Shown in pieces: positions 38,028 through 47,492 of a DNA stretch of 64,000 nt. The notes below the pieces were generated by a model, which saw only the letters and a list, made by a program, of their open reading frames with translations, had not been told where the DNA came from and searched no databases. The number at the start of each line of letters is the position of its first letter. Position 1 is the first letter of the stretch. A program made the translations under genes and the position numbers. The stretch is from Pseudomonas sp. 10S4 (GTDB lineage Bacteria > Pseudomonadota > Gammaproteobacteria > Pseudomonadales > Pseudomonadaceae), in contig NZ_CP133774.1 of assembly GCF_034344865.1 (NCBI RefSeq), positions 1,054,001 through 1,118,000 of the forward strand, read 5' to 3'.

Positions 38028-39176
38028 CTAATACGCCGCCCGGTAGATCTTTTCGATATCGACGGCGCTCAATTTACGCGGATTGTTGCGCATCAGGCGC
38101 TCGATTCCCGCCGCTTCCACGGCCATCGCCGGGATCGCATCCTCGGGCACGCCGAAGCTGCGCAGGCCCCGCGGGATCTCTACCGCCGCACACAATGCAG
38201 TCATCGCTTCCACGGCTTTATCCGCCGCATCGGTGGCACTCAGGTGAGCGATCTTGACCCCCATGGCCTCGGCAATATCCTGCATGCGCTCGACACAGGC
38301 CATTTTGTTCCAGGTCATGACGTACGGCAGCAGCAAGGCGTTGCTGACGCCGTGGGCAATGTTGTAGCGCCCGCCCAGCGGATACGCCAACGCATGCACC
38401 GCACCGACCCCGGCATTGCCGAACGCCATGCCGGCCATCAGGCTGGCGGTGGCCATGTCTTCGCGGGCTTGCAGGTTGGCCGGGTTGGCATAGGCCTTGG
38501 GCAACGCCTGGGTAATCAGCTTGATGGCACCAATCGCCAGCGCGTCGGTGATCGCCGAGGCATTGAGCGACAGATAGGATTCGATAGCGTGCACCAGCGC
38601 ATCGACGCCACTGGCGGCGGTGACACTGCGCGGGCAGGTCAGGGTCATTTGCGGGCTAACCAATGCCACGTCCGGCAATAGATAGTCGCTGACGATGCCT
38701 TTCTTCAACTGCGCGACCTTGTCGGAAAGGATCGCCACGTTGGTGACTTCGGAGCCGGTGCCGGCGGTGGTCGGAATGGCGATCAGCGGCGGGCCTTTGC
38801 GCGGCACCTGGTCGACGCCGAACAGATCTTCCAGCGCGCCGTGGTAACCGGCGTAGGCCGCCACGCTTTTGGCAATGTCGATGGCACTGCCGCCGCCCAG
38901 GCCGATCAGCCCGTCATGCCCGCCTTCGCGGTAGACACGCATGCAGTCTTCGACGATGGCGATTTCCGGGTCGGGCAGTACGCGGTCGAAAATCTCGTAG
39001 GTCCGGTCGCCGAGATGCGCCAACGCCAGCTCTACCGTACCGGACTTGACCAGGGCGGCGTCGGTGACGATCAGTGGGTTGTCGACATCAAGGCGTGTCA
39101 GCTCGGCCGCCAGTTGCTCGATGGCACCGGCGCCGGTGATCAGTTTGTGGGCAATTTTGAAAGAGGAAAGACTCAT
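38028..39176 (-). CDS. Iron-containing alcohol dehydrogenase
   Basis: Group III metal-dependent, NAD-linked alcohol dehydrogenase. The product is 382 residues. The nucleotide-binding [17 protein letters not shown] is at about residue 95, and the metal ligands lie in [27 protein letters not shown]. It is like the ErcA/YiaY proteins of Pseudomonas, some of which act in ethanol-oxidation regulation; the alcohol used here is not known. It stands alone between rpe and the ABC transporter genes. Confidence 0.9.
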   Translation of the reverse strand: MSLSSFKIAHKLITGAGAIEQLAAELTRLDVDNPLIVTDAALVKSGTVELALAHLGDRTYEIFDRVLPDPEIAIVEDCMRVYREGGHDGLIGLGGGSAIDIAKSVAAYAGYHGALEDLFGVDQVPRKGPPLIAIPTTAGTGSEVTNVAILSDKVAQLKKGIVSDYLLPDVALVSPQMTLTCPRSVTAASGVDALVHAIESYLSLNASAITDALAIGAIKLITQALPKAYANPANLQAREDMATASLMAGMAFGNAGVGAVHALAYPLGGRYNIAHGVSNALLLPYVMTWNKMACVERMQDIAEAMGVKIAHLSATDAADKAVEAMTALCAAVEIPRGLRSFGVPEDAIPAMAVEAAGIERLMRNNPRKLSAVDIEKIYRAAY

Positions 39177-39289
39177 GTGCGCAGCCTCTTATCGCTAGGG
39201 GAGCTGGGCACAATAGTAGCTGGGGATTGGGGTTTGTCTGTTATTCAGGCAATGAATGACCAGAGATCTCGAACACCGCACAAAACCAA

Positions 39290-39380
39290 TGTGGGAGCGA
39301 GCTTGCTCGCGATGACTGACTGACATTCAACATTGATGTCGACAGACAGTCCGCTATCGCGAGCAAGCTCGCGCCCACAG
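39290..39380. repeat. REPIN
   Basis: TGTGGGAGCGAGCTTGCTCG and its inverse CGAGCAAGCTCGCGCCCACA, with a short AT-richer middle, between the alcohol dehydrogenase and the last gene of the ABC operon. Confidence 0.9.
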
Positions 39381-39397
39381 TTAATCGGTGTGTTGCT

Positions 39398-40222
39398 TCA
39401 GACCTGCGCAGTACGCAGCTTCTCGCTACGGCCACGCAACCATTCCAGGGTCAGCAGCAGGATCACCGAGAAGGCAATCAGCAGCGTCGCAGCGGCAGCA
39501 ATCGTCGGGCTGAGGTTTTCGCGGATGCCGCTGAACATCTGCCGTGGCAAGGTCGCTTGTTCAGGACCGGCGAGGAACAGCGTCACCACCACTTCATCGA
39601 ACGAGGTGGCGAAGGCGAACAACGCCCCGGAGATCACACCTGGCGCAATCAACGGCAAGGTCACCCGACGGAATGCCGTCAGCGGCGAAGCACCGAGGCT
39701 CGCAGCGGCCCGCACCAGGTTGTGGTTAAACCCCTGCAAGGTCGCCGATACCGTGATGATCACAAACGGCACGCCCAACACCGCGTGCACCACGATCAGC
39801 GAGGTATAGCTGTTGCCAAATCCCAGCGGCGCAAAGAACAGATAGCTGGCCACACCAATGATCACCACCGGCACCACCATCGGCGAAATCACCAGCGCCA
39901 TCACCAGCGCCTTGCCCGGGAAGTTACCGCGGGTCAGGCCAATCGCCGCCAACGTACCGAAGACCATCGCCAGCACCGTGGCCGCCGGGGCGACGATGAT
40001 GCTGTTCTTCAGCGAGCGCATCCATTCCGCCGAGGCGAAGAAGTCCTGATACCAGTGCAGCGAGAAGCCCTGCAACGGGTACACCAGGAAACTGCCCGAG
40101 TTGAACGACAGCGGAATGATCACCAGCACCGGCAGGATCAGGAACAGCAGGATCAGCCCGCAAAGCGTGCGCAAGCTGTAGAACCACACCCGTTCAATGG
40201 GCGACATATAAGGACTCAGCAT
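39398..40222 (-). CDS. ABC transporter permease, polyamine type (PotC/PotI-like)
   Basis: Inner-membrane subunit of a binding-protein-dependent importer. The product is 274 residues with about six transmembrane helices. The EAA loop that contacts the ATPase reads AAASLGASPLTAFRRVTLPLIAPG. It follows the other permease by 12 bases and ends the four-gene operon (ATPase, binding protein, two permeases). Family membership points to polyamines or a related amine; the substrate is not proven. Confidence 0.92.
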   Translation of the reverse strand: MLSPYMSPIERVWFYSLRTLCGLILLFLILPVLVIIPLSFNSGSFLVYPLQGFSLHWYQDFFASAEWMRSLKNSIIVAPAATVLAMVFGTLAAIGLTRGNFPGKALVMALVISPMVVPVVIIGVASYLFFAPLGFGNSYTSLIVVHAVLGVPFVIITVSATLQGFNHNLVRAAASLGASPLTAFRRVTLPLIAPGVISGALFAFATSFDEVVVTLFLAGPEQATLPRQMFSGIRENLSPTIAAAATLLIAFSVILLLTLEWLRGRSEKLRTAQV

Positions 40223-40234
40223 TTCGTTCTCCCC

Positions 40235-41482
40235 TTAGCTCAAGCGCAGGCGACTGGCGCCCACCAGCCAGTTGTAAATCAGATACAGCACCACGGTCGC
40301 CAACAGCAGCAGCCCACCGAGCGCGGTCGCCATGCCCCAGTTGATGCTGGTGTTGGTGTAGAAGGCGACGAAGTAACTGACCATCTGATCGTTCGGGCTG
40401 CCCAGCAAGGCCGGGGTGATGTAGTAGCCGATGGCGAGGATGAACACCAACAGGCAACCGGCGCCGACACCGGCATAGGTTTGCGGGAAGTACACCCGCC
40501 AGAAACTGGCGAACGGGTGGCAACCGAGGGAAATCGCGGCTCGCATGTAGGTCGGCGAAATGCCTTTCATCACGCTGTAGATCGGCAGAATCATGAACGG
40601 CAGCAGGATGTGCACCATCGAGATGTAAACCCCGGTGCGGTTGAACACCAGCTCCAGCGGCTTATCGATAATGCCCATGGCCATCAGGCCGCTATTGATC
40701 AGCCCGCCCGATTGCAGCAACACGATCCACGCGGCAACGCGCACCAGGATCGAGGTCCAGAACGGCAGCAACACCAGAATCATCAGCAGGTTGCTTTGGC
40801 GCGATGGCAGGTTCGCCAACAGATACGCCAACGGATACGCCAGGAACAGGCAGATCACGGTAATGACCAGGCCCATCCAGAACGTGCGGGCGAAGATGTC
40901 GAGATAGATCGCCTGATCCGGGGTGGCCGGGGCCACTTCGCCGAGGTCGTCGATGCGGTGATCGACCGCCGCCAGCAAGTAATACGGCGTGATGCTGCTG
41001 GTGTTGCGACGCACAGCCTGCCAATAGGCCGGGTCACCCCAGCGTTCGTCGAGGGCTTCCAGCGCTTCTTTATAAGAAGCCGGCTCAGTGGCGAACGGCA
41101 AGGCGCGAGCGGTTTTGGTCAACAGGCTGCGGTAGCCGGCCAACTCCATGTTCAAGCGCTTGGACAGGTCGCCCAAGGTCTGATTCTTGCGGGCTTCAGC
41201 GAGGTCTTCGCTGGCAGCCTTGTAAACCGGTTCAGCGGGTAGGCCACGACCATCCCAACCGGCGATAGCCGTCACGGTGCGCGGCATGCCGCCGACTACT
41301 TCCGGGTTACCGACGCTTTTGTAGAGCAGCGCCACGATCGGCACCAGGAATACCAGCAACAGAAACAGCACCAACGGCGCAATCAAGGCCTGGGCCTTCC
41401 AGCGATTGATCCGCTCGGCGTGCTTGAGCCGCTGCTTCAAGGTGGGGTCAGTGCCCGCGTTCAGGGGAACGGCGATAGCCAT
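40235..41482 (-). CDS. ABC transporter permease with large periplasmic insert (PotB/PotH-like)
   Basis: First permease of the importer. I start at the ATG at 41482 (MAIAVPLNAGTDPTLKQRL, 415 residues); the upstream open frame runs through a repeat region. After the first helix (LVLFLLLVFLVPIVALLYKS) there is an insert of about 150 soluble residues (GWDGRGLPAEPVYKAASEDL onward) before the usual five-helix core. The EAA loop is AAISLGCHPFASFWRVYFPQ. PotB-type permeases are about 280-300 residues, so the insert is notable; similar long permeases occur in other Proteobacteria. Confidence 0.9.
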   Translation of the reverse strand: MAIAVPLNAGTDPTLKQRLKHAERINRWKAQALIAPLVLFLLLVFLVPIVALLYKSVGNPEVVGGMPRTVTAIAGWDGRGLPAEPVYKAASEDLAEARKNQTLGDLSKRLNMELAGYRSLLTKTARALPFATEPASYKEALEALDERWGDPAYWQAVRRNTSSITPYYLLAAVDHRIDDLGEVAPATPDQAIYLDIFARTFWMGLVITVICLFLAYPLAYLLANLPSRQSNLLMILVLLPFWTSILVRVAAWIVLLQSGGLINSGLMAMGIIDKPLELVFNRTGVYISMVHILLPFMILPIYSVMKGISPTYMRAAISLGCHPFASFWRVYFPQTYAGVGAGCLLVFILAIGYYITPALLGSPNDQMVSYFVAFYTNTSINWGMATALGGLLLLATVVLYLIYNWLVGASRLRLS

Positions 41483-41518
41483 GGCGTACTCCGGAAATCT
41501 TTGATCAATCGATAATGT

Positions 41519-41660
41519 GGGAGTGAGCTTTTGTGGCGAGCGAGCTTGCTCGCGCCGGGCTGCGAAGCGGCCCCAAAATTCCGTTAACAACTTCCAATTT
41601 TGTGAGTGCTGCGCACTCAAGCGGGAGCAAGCTCCTCGCCACAAAAGCTCGCCCTCACAG
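41519..41660. repeat. Nested REP-like inverted repeats
   Basis: Two families are interleaved. TGTGGGAGTGAGCTTTTGTG on the left is answered by CACAAAAGCTCGCCCTCACA on the right. Inside are TTGTGGCGAGCGAGCTTGCT and the inverse of a related repeat, GGGAGCAAGCTCCTCGCCAC. The whole can fold as one long hairpin between the binding-protein gene and the permease gene of the same operon. Confidence 0.75.
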
Positions 41661-41677
41661 GAGGGCGAGCCCTCTAG

Positions 41678-42721
41678 TTACTTCGCAGCCCAGGAATTGA
41701 AGCGCTGTTCCAGTTGCTCGCCGTTGTCAGCCCAGAAGCTGACGTCGATCTGCACCTGGTTGGCGATGTTTTCCGGGGTGGTCGGCATGTCTTTCAACAC
41801 GTCCTTGTCCAGCAACGGTACGGCCTGGATGTTGGCCGGGCCGTAGGCGATGTTTGACGAGTAGATCTTCTGCTGCTGCGGCATGACCGAGTAAGCGATG
41901 AATTTCTTCGCCGCTTCGGCACGGGCTTTATCCAGGCCTTTTGGAATGGCCCATGCATCGAAGTCGTAGATGCCACCGTTCCACACGACTTTCAGGTTGC
42001 TTTCTTTCTGTACCGCAGCGATCCGGCCGTTGTAAGCCGAGCTCATGACCACGTCACCGGAAGCGAGGTATTGCGGCGGCTGTGCGCCGGCTTCCCACCA
42101 CTGAATGCTTGGCTTGAGCTCATCGAGTTTCTTGAACGCGCGGTCCTGGCCGTCTTTGCTGGCCAGCACTTTGTAGACGTCTTTCGGCGCAACGCCGTCG
42201 GCCATCAGAGCGAATTCCAGGGTGTACTTGGCGCCTTTACGCAGGCCGCGCTTGCCAGGGAATTTCTTGGTATCCCAGAAATCCGCCCAACTGGTCGGCG
42301 CCGAGCTCAGCTTGTCGGCGTTGTAGGCCAACACAGTTGACCAGACGAAGAAGCCCACGCCGCAAGGCTGAATAGCGCCTTTGACGTAGTCTTCGGTTTT
42401 GCCGAACAGCTTCGGATCCAGCGGTTCGAACATGTCTTCGTCGCAACCACGGGACAGTTCCGGCGACTCAACTTCTACCAAGTCCCAGGACACACTCTTG
42501 GTGTCGACCATGGCTTTGACCTTAGCCATTTCGCCGTTGTACTCACCCGCGACGATCTTGCCGTTACCGGCCGCTTCCCACGGTGCATAGAAGGCTTTGA
42601 CCTGCGCAGCCTTGTTCGCCCCGCCAAAGGACACCACGGTCAGGTCCGGACCCGCGGCCATCGCGTGTGCCGCACCCATCATGCCCACGACCAGGGCGGT
42701 GAATTTCAGGGATCTCAACAT
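41678..42721 (-). CDS. ABC transporter periplasmic binding protein, polyamine type (PotD-like)
   Basis: Periplasmic solute receptor of the importer. The product is 347 residues. The signal peptide (MLRSLKFTALVVGMMGAAHAMA, cut near residue 23) is followed by DLTVVSFGGANKAAQVKAFY and a type II binding-protein fold. GVGFFVWSTVLAYNADKL and SAYNGRIAAV line the cleft in this family. About 200 bases carrying nested repeats separate it from the first permease, which may lower downstream expression relative to this gene. Confidence 0.92.
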   Translation of the reverse strand: MLRSLKFTALVVGMMGAAHAMAAGPDLTVVSFGGANKAAQVKAFYAPWEAAGNGKIVAGEYNGEMAKVKAMVDTKSVSWDLVEVESPELSRGCDEDMFEPLDPKLFGKTEDYVKGAIQPCGVGFFVWSTVLAYNADKLSSAPTSWADFWDTKKFPGKRGLRKGAKYTLEFALMADGVAPKDVYKVLASKDGQDRAFKKLDELKPSIQWWEAGAQPPQYLASGDVVMSSAYNGRIAAVQKESNLKVVWNGGIYDFDAWAIPKGLDKARAEAAKKFIAYSVMPQQQKIYSSNIAYGPANIQAVPLLDKDVLKDMPTTPENIANQVQIDVSFWADNGEQLEQRFNSWAAK

Positions 42722-42769
42722 TTATTGTTCTCTCCACGTGCAGGGTTGGTGTTGGTATTGCGGGGGCGA

Positions 42770-43893
42770 TCAGTTCGCCTCTAAAAGCGGGTCGAGCGCG
42801 CGAACGTGCTCGACCTGCCAGCCAAGCGGAACCACGTCGCCGACCGCGAGCGCAGGATCGAGCTCGGCAATCGGTTGTTTCACGAAGAAGTCGGTCTTGC
42901 CGCAGACTTCCAGGCGAACCCGGACGTGGTCGCCCAGATAGATGAATTCCGCCACCCGCCCTGAGAAGCGGTTGACGCAGGACTCGCTCGAACCGTTGAG
43001 GCTCACGCGTTCCGGGCGAATCGACAGCGTGACGGGTTCGCCGGTCTTGCCGACGTTGACCGCCAGGGCTTCAACCTTTTCACCGCGCCCGAGTTCGACA
43101 ATGCAGCGGTCGCCGGTCTGGCTGTGCAAGCGGCCGTTGAGGCGGTTGTTCTCGCCGATGAAGTTGGCGACGAAGGTGTTCTTCGGCTCTTCGTAGAGCG
43201 TGCGCGGCGGGGCGATCTGCTGGATTTCGCCCTGGTGGAACACCGCCACACGGTCGGACATGGTCAGGGCTTCGCCCTGGTCGTGGGTCACGTAGACCAC
43301 GGTCACGCCGAGGCGCTGGTGCAGGTGTTTGATTTCCATCTGCATGTGTTCACGCAGTTGTTTATCCAGCGCACCGAGAGGTTCGTCCATCAGCACCAGT
43401 TGCGGCTCGAACACCAAGGCGCGGGCCAGGGCCACACGCTGTTGCTGACCACCGGACAGTTGCGCCGGGTAACGCTGGGCGAAGGCGTCGAGCTGAACCA
43501 TGCTCAGGACTTTTTTACCTTGTCGCTGACGTCGCTTTTGTTCAAGCCGCGCACGGTCAGCGGGAATGCGAGGTTCTCGGACACCGTCATGTGTGGGAAC
43601 AAGGCGTAGTTCTGGAACACCATGCCGATGTCGCGTTTGTGCGGCGGCACGTTGTTGATGGAGCGCCCGGCCAGCAGGATTTCACCGGCAGTCGGGGTTT
43701 CGAAACCGGCGAGCATCATCAGACTGGTGGTTTTGCCGGAGCCGGACGGCCCGAGCAACGTGAGGAATTCGCCTTTGCGAATATCCAGGTTGAGGTCTTT
43801 GACGATCAGGTTCTCGCCGTCGTAGCTCTTCTGCACTCCACGAAAGCTGACCAGAATGTCATTGGCCCCTGCACTTGAATCGACCTGGCTCAT
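42770..43893 (-). CDS. ABC transporter ATP-binding protein, polyamine type (frame broken by one base)
   Basis: ATPase of the importer. From the ATG at 43893 the Walker A motif LLGPSGSGKTTSLMMLAG and Q-loop FQNYALFPH are seen. At an A6 run (T6 on the plus strand, 43511-43516) the frame closes two codons later. With seven A residues it reads KVLSMVQLDAFAQRYPAQ and goes on to signature LSGGQQQRVALARAL, Walker B LVLMDEPLGALD, H-loop THDQ and a C-terminal TOBE domain, ending at 42770. The broken site reads GTA AAA AAG, a slippery heptamer in the phase that a -1 shift would need. A base-calling error is still more likely. Confidence 0.9.
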
Positions 43894-44128
43894 ACCCACA
43901 CCTTTGTTGTTGATGACTGCTTGTGGGCTAAGCCTAGTGGACGCTGGGGACCACGCAAATCGGGGCGCAGGAGAGAATCGCCTCAGCCGGATGGAAGGTT
44001 GGGGGTAGGGATTGCCCTACACGGATGGCGGGATTGGATAGAGCAGCGGCGAATTTCAAGCGGCAAGCCGCAAGAACAGGCAAAAACAGGTTTTCAGGAT
44101 GTCGCAAATGGACATGTCACCACGATTC

Positions 44129-44220
44129 CTGTGGGTGCGGGCTTGCTCGCGAAAGCGGTGTATCAGGCAATATTGATGTCGACTGACACGGCCCCTTCGC
44201 GAGCAAGCTCGCTCCCACAT
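44129..44220. repeat. REPIN
   Basis: CTGTGGGTGCGGGCTTGCTC and its inverse GCGAGCAAGCTCGCTCCCAC, about 50 bases apart. It fills most of the gene-free stretch 43894-44236; the rest of that stretch holds a short self-complementary CGGCAAGCCG near 44063 and no gene that I can see. Confidence 0.88.
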
Positions 44221-44236
44221 TGGACTGCGGTGAAGC

Positions 44237-44878
44237 TCAGAGGAGTTTGTGTTCCATCGCGTACTTCACCAGTTCCGCCAGGGAGGTGATGTTGAGTTTC
44301 TGCATCAGCCGCGCCTTGTGGGTGCTGATGGTTTTGCTGCTCAGGGCCAGTTGCTGGGCGATGTCGTTGACGTTCGCGCCCTGGGCCAGACGCTCGAACA
44401 CCGAAAACTCGCGCTCCGACAATAAGGAGTGCAACGGCCGTGAATCGGTCAGGCCGACTTCGAAAACCATTCGGTCTGCCAGGTCCGGGTCGATGTAACG
44501 CCCGCCCGCCGCCACTTTGCGAATTGCCGTCAGCAGCAGTGCCGGATCGCTGTCCTTGGTCGCATAGCCGGCAGCGCCGACCTTCAATGCACGGGCGGCC
44601 ATTTGCGCTTCATCGTGCATCGACAACACCAAAATCGCCGGCGGATTGTTCAGCGCGCGAATCCGTGGAATAGCCTCCAGGCCATTGACCCCGGGCATGG
44701 AGATGTCCAGCAACACCACTTCGCAGGGCACATGACGCAAGGTCTCGAGCAGTTGCTCGCCATTACTCGCCTCCCCCACCACCAGCAAGTCCTTGGCCAG
44801 GCCGATCAATTGCTTGATGCCTTCGCGGACGATGGTGTGGTCTTCGGCTACCAGTACACGGATCACAAGCTTCTCCAT
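44237..44878 (-). CDS. NarL/LuxR-family response regulator
   Basis: DNA-binding output of a two-component system. The product is 213 residues from the ATG at 44878 (MEKLVIRVLVAEDHTIVREG). The receiver domain has the acidic pair ED, the phospho-acceptor Asp in VVLLDISMPG (about residue 54), and the Thr/Lys region near KVGAAGYATK. The C-terminal LuxR HTH includes LSEREFSVFERLAQGANVND and SSKTISTHKARLMQKL. Its partner is the kinase just upstream at 45023-47419, with a REPIN between them. Confidence 0.93.
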   Translation of the reverse strand: MEKLVIRVLVAEDHTIVREGIKQLIGLAKDLLVVGEASNGEQLLETLRHVPCEVVLLDISMPGVNGLEAIPRIRALNNPPAILVLSMHDEAQMAARALKVGAAGYATKDSDPALLLTAIRKVAAGGRYIDPDLADRMVFEVGLTDSRPLHSLLSEREFSVFERLAQGANVNDIAQQLALSSKTISTHKARLMQKLNITSLAELVKYAMEHKLL

Positions 44879-44903
44879 TCTTCTTATTTCAGAGCCAAGA
44901 TCA

Positions 44904-44995
44904 TTCGCGAGCAAGCCCGCTCCCACAGTGAGTTGGGGGGGTTCAGCTATCTGTGCAACAACACAAATCCCTGTGGGAGTGGGCTTGCTCGCGAA
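44904..44995. repeat. REPIN
   Basis: TTCGCGAGCAAGCCCGCTCC and its inverse GGAGTGGGCTTGCTCGCGAA, separated by about 50 bases, between the kinase and response regulator genes of one system. Confidence 0.9.
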
Positions 44996-45022
44996 AGCGT
45001 CAGCCCAAACACCACAAAACCA

Positions 45023-47419
45023 TCAGGCCTCAGCCACCGGCACACGCACACTCAGGGTCGTGCCCTCCCCCGGCTCACTCTCAAGCGACAACTGCCCGCC
45101 CATGATCAACACCCGCTCACGCATACCCACCACGCCAAAGGATGTCGGCCTGCCTGTAGCGGGAACAAATCCTACGCCATCATCGCTGACGGTCAGGCAC
45201 AACTGGTTGCCGTCCAATGCCAATGTCAGTTCGACAGTATGCGCCTGGGCATGGCGCATGACATTGGTCAGTGCTTCCTGAAGAATCCGGAACAAGCCAA
45301 TCGCCTTGGCATCGCTGAGCACCGGCAGATTCTCCGGCACCTGCACCAGGCACGGGATCTGGGTGCGCGCCTCAAAACGCCGGGCCTGCCATTCAATGGC
45401 CGAGGCGATCCCGGCATCGAGAATCGGTGGCCGCAGCGCCGTGGCCACATCGCGCACCAGTTGAAACAACTGAGCGATCAGCCGCTTCATGCTGTTCAAG
45501 CGTTCGTTCAGCCCCGGATCGAGCTGGGCGTAGGCCAGTTCGCACATGGAGGTTTCCAGTTTCAACACGGTCAACATCTGGCCCAGTTCGTCGTGAACTT
45601 CCCGAGCGATGCGGGCCTTTTCCTCTTCCCGCACGCTCTCCAGATGCGCCGACAACTCACGCAGTTGCCCACGGGAGCTGGCCAGTTCCAGTTCGATGCG
45701 CTTGCTTTCGCTGATATCCCAGACGATCCCGTCCCAGACATACGCCCCGCCCTCCAGCCGCCGGGTGATCGCTTTGATCTCGGCCCAGCGCTGTTCACCT
45801 GAGCGGGTAAGAATCCGTCCCTGCCAGGACCAGTCGCTGTCGGTGTCCAGCGCGTGATCCTGAGTCCGGTGATAACTGGCCTTGTCGTCCGGGTGCACCA
45901 GGCTGCGCAGGCCTTTATCCCGATGGGCCAGGGTCGCTGGCGAGTAGCCGACCAGGCTCTCGCTGCCTTCGCTGATGTAGGCAAAGTCGATTTGCCCGGT
46001 CACCGGCGCCCGCTCCAGACGAAAGACCAATCCGGGAACGTTGGCGGCGATCCCTTGCAACCGCGCCTCGCTTTCCTGCAACGCGGCCAGCGCCCTACGG
46101 CGCTCGGTGACGTCATTGAGGTAGACCACCAGGTACTCGCCGTCGCGAAAACGCAAGAAACTCAGCGAAACGTCCGCCGGCAAAATGCGGCCGTCGGCCC
46201 TTACACAATTGGTTTCGAAACTTTGTGGTGCTTCCTCACTGGCCCGCGCGCTTTTCCACAGGTTCAGCCAGCGGTCCATGTGCAGGCCGGGTTCGAAGTC
46301 GATCAAGGGACGGTCAATGATCCCGCCCGCCGGATAGCCGAGCATCGATTCGGCGGCGCGATTGGCGTAACGCACGTGGCTGTCCCAGTTGACCCACAGA
46401 ATGCCGACCGTACTTTGATCAATCGAAAACTGGGTCAACCGAAGGGCTTCTTCACTGGCTTCGCGCAAAGCGATGTCTTCCCGCGCCGCCAGCAGCCGTT
46501 GCTCCAGGCTATGTTGCTGACGTCGCTGCCAAAACACGATGGCCATGCTGCTCAGCAGCAACACCGTCAGCAGCAGACAAAGGTTTTGCCAGAACCCCGG
46601 GGACTCGGACAACCGCGGGTACTTCGGTTGCAGCCATTGGTTGTGCAGTTGCTCCAGATCCTTGGCCGGAATCGCCCGCAGCGCGTTTTCGACGATACCG
46701 GCCAGCTCCGGCCAGTCCCGGCGCGTGGCCACCCGCAGCAGTTGCGGCAAGCCAATGTCGCCCACCACCACCAACCCGGCAAATTCGGGCTCGGCCGACA
46801 AGCGCCCCAGTTGCGCCTCATCAATCACCGCGTAAACGGCCTGCTGACTCAACAGCAACTGCAACGCCTGGCGCTCGATCGGTACGCCTTGGAGGTTCAG
46901 ATGCGGATAATTGCCGCGCAGATAATCGGCCGTGGCACTGGGCATGCGCACGGCGACGCGGGTCTGGCTGTCGAGTTTTTCCAGCTCCACCACGCCGGTG
47001 CTCTTCTGGTCACTGACCACCAGTTGCGGCACGCGCATGTACGGATCGGAAAACTGCCAAAGCCGAAGCCCGCTGGGGGTTTGGGTCAGCCCCGGGGCGA
47101 TATCGACTTCACCGTCGCGCACCGCCGCTTCCAACTGCTCGACGTCGGGGAAGTTGCGCCAGCTGAGTTCGACCTTGAGCGACTTGGCCAGCCACTTCAT
47201 CAATTCGACGTTAACCCCGGACAAACGCTGCAAGCGCCGATCGTATTGCGCATACGGCGCCTGCAACACCAGCCCGACCCTCAATTCGTTGTGCTGCGCC
47301 AACCATTGCTGCTGGGCCGATGACAACTGGGCAACGTGCGCCGGGGACGTGGGCGCCGCCCAACTCATCAAGGGAAACCACAAACAGCCGATAACCCACA
47401 GGCAGCGAAAACGCATCAT
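45023..47419 (-). CDS. Sensor histidine kinase with periplasmic solute-binding domain and two PAS domains
   Basis: Membrane kinase of 798 residues from the ATG at 47419. A signal sequence (MMRFRCLWVIGCLWFPLMSW) leads to a periplasmic SBP_bac_3 domain (about 40-265; LRVGLVLQAPYAQYD), one transmembrane helix (about 280-298), a short coiled coil, PAS domains at about 330-450 and 455-570, a HisKA_3 domain with phospho-acceptor His in AREVHDELGQML (about 606), and an HATPase domain (LQEALTNVMRHA, SDDGVGF). It is BvgS-like outside and NarX/DegS-like inside. The likely partner is the NarL regulator downstream. The ligand may be an amino acid or amine, given the SBP family and the neighbouring importer, but that is a guess. 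Confidence 0.92.
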   Translation of the reverse strand: MMRFRCLWVIGCLWFPLMSWAAPTSPAHVAQLSSAQQQWLAQHNELRVGLVLQAPYAQYDRRLQRLSGVNVELMKWLAKSLKVELSWRNFPDVEQLEAAVRDGEVDIAPGLTQTPSGLRLWQFSDPYMRVPQLVVSDQKSTGVVELEKLDSQTRVAVRMPSATADYLRGNYPHLNLQGVPIERQALQLLLSQQAVYAVIDEAQLGRLSAEPEFAGLVVVGDIGLPQLLRVATRRDWPELAGIVENALRAIPAKDLEQLHNQWLQPKYPRLSESPGFWQNLCLLLTVLLLSSMAIVFWQRRQQHSLEQRLLAAREDIALREASEEALRLTQFSIDQSTVGILWVNWDSHVRYANRAAESMLGYPAGGIIDRPLIDFEPGLHMDRWLNLWKSARASEEAPQSFETNCVRADGRILPADVSLSFLRFRDGEYLVVYLNDVTERRRALAALQESEARLQGIAANVPGLVFRLERAPVTGQIDFAYISEGSESLVGYSPATLAHRDKGLRSLVHPDDKASYHRTQDHALDTDSDWSWQGRILTRSGEQRWAEIKAITRRLEGGAYVWDGIVWDISESKRIELELASSRGQLRELSAHLESVREEEKARIAREVHDELGQMLTVLKLETSMCELAYAQLDPGLNERLNSMKRLIAQLFQLVRDVATALRPPILDAGIASAIEWQARRFEARTQIPCLVQVPENLPVLSDAKAIGLFRILQEALTNVMRHAQAHTVELTLALDGNQLCLTVSDDGVGFVPATGRPTSFGVVGMRERVLIMGGQLSLESEPGEGTTLSVRVPVAEA

Positions 47420-47492
47420 TGAAGTCCCACACACTGACAAATACTGATCAACCCATTAGGCTGCCGGAATAACTTCTGGCCTGGAATATCCG

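Noticed and set aside
39557..41242. Plus-strand open frame of about 560 codons, rich in Gln, His and Arg, opposite the permeases
   Set aside because: The odd composition is what antisense reading of Leu/Val-rich membrane proteins gives.
41483..41644. N-terminal extension of the PotB-like permease starting at a TTG at 41644
   Set aside because: The extension reads through REP-like repeats and is not hydrophobic or conserved; the ATG at 41482 gives the expected start.
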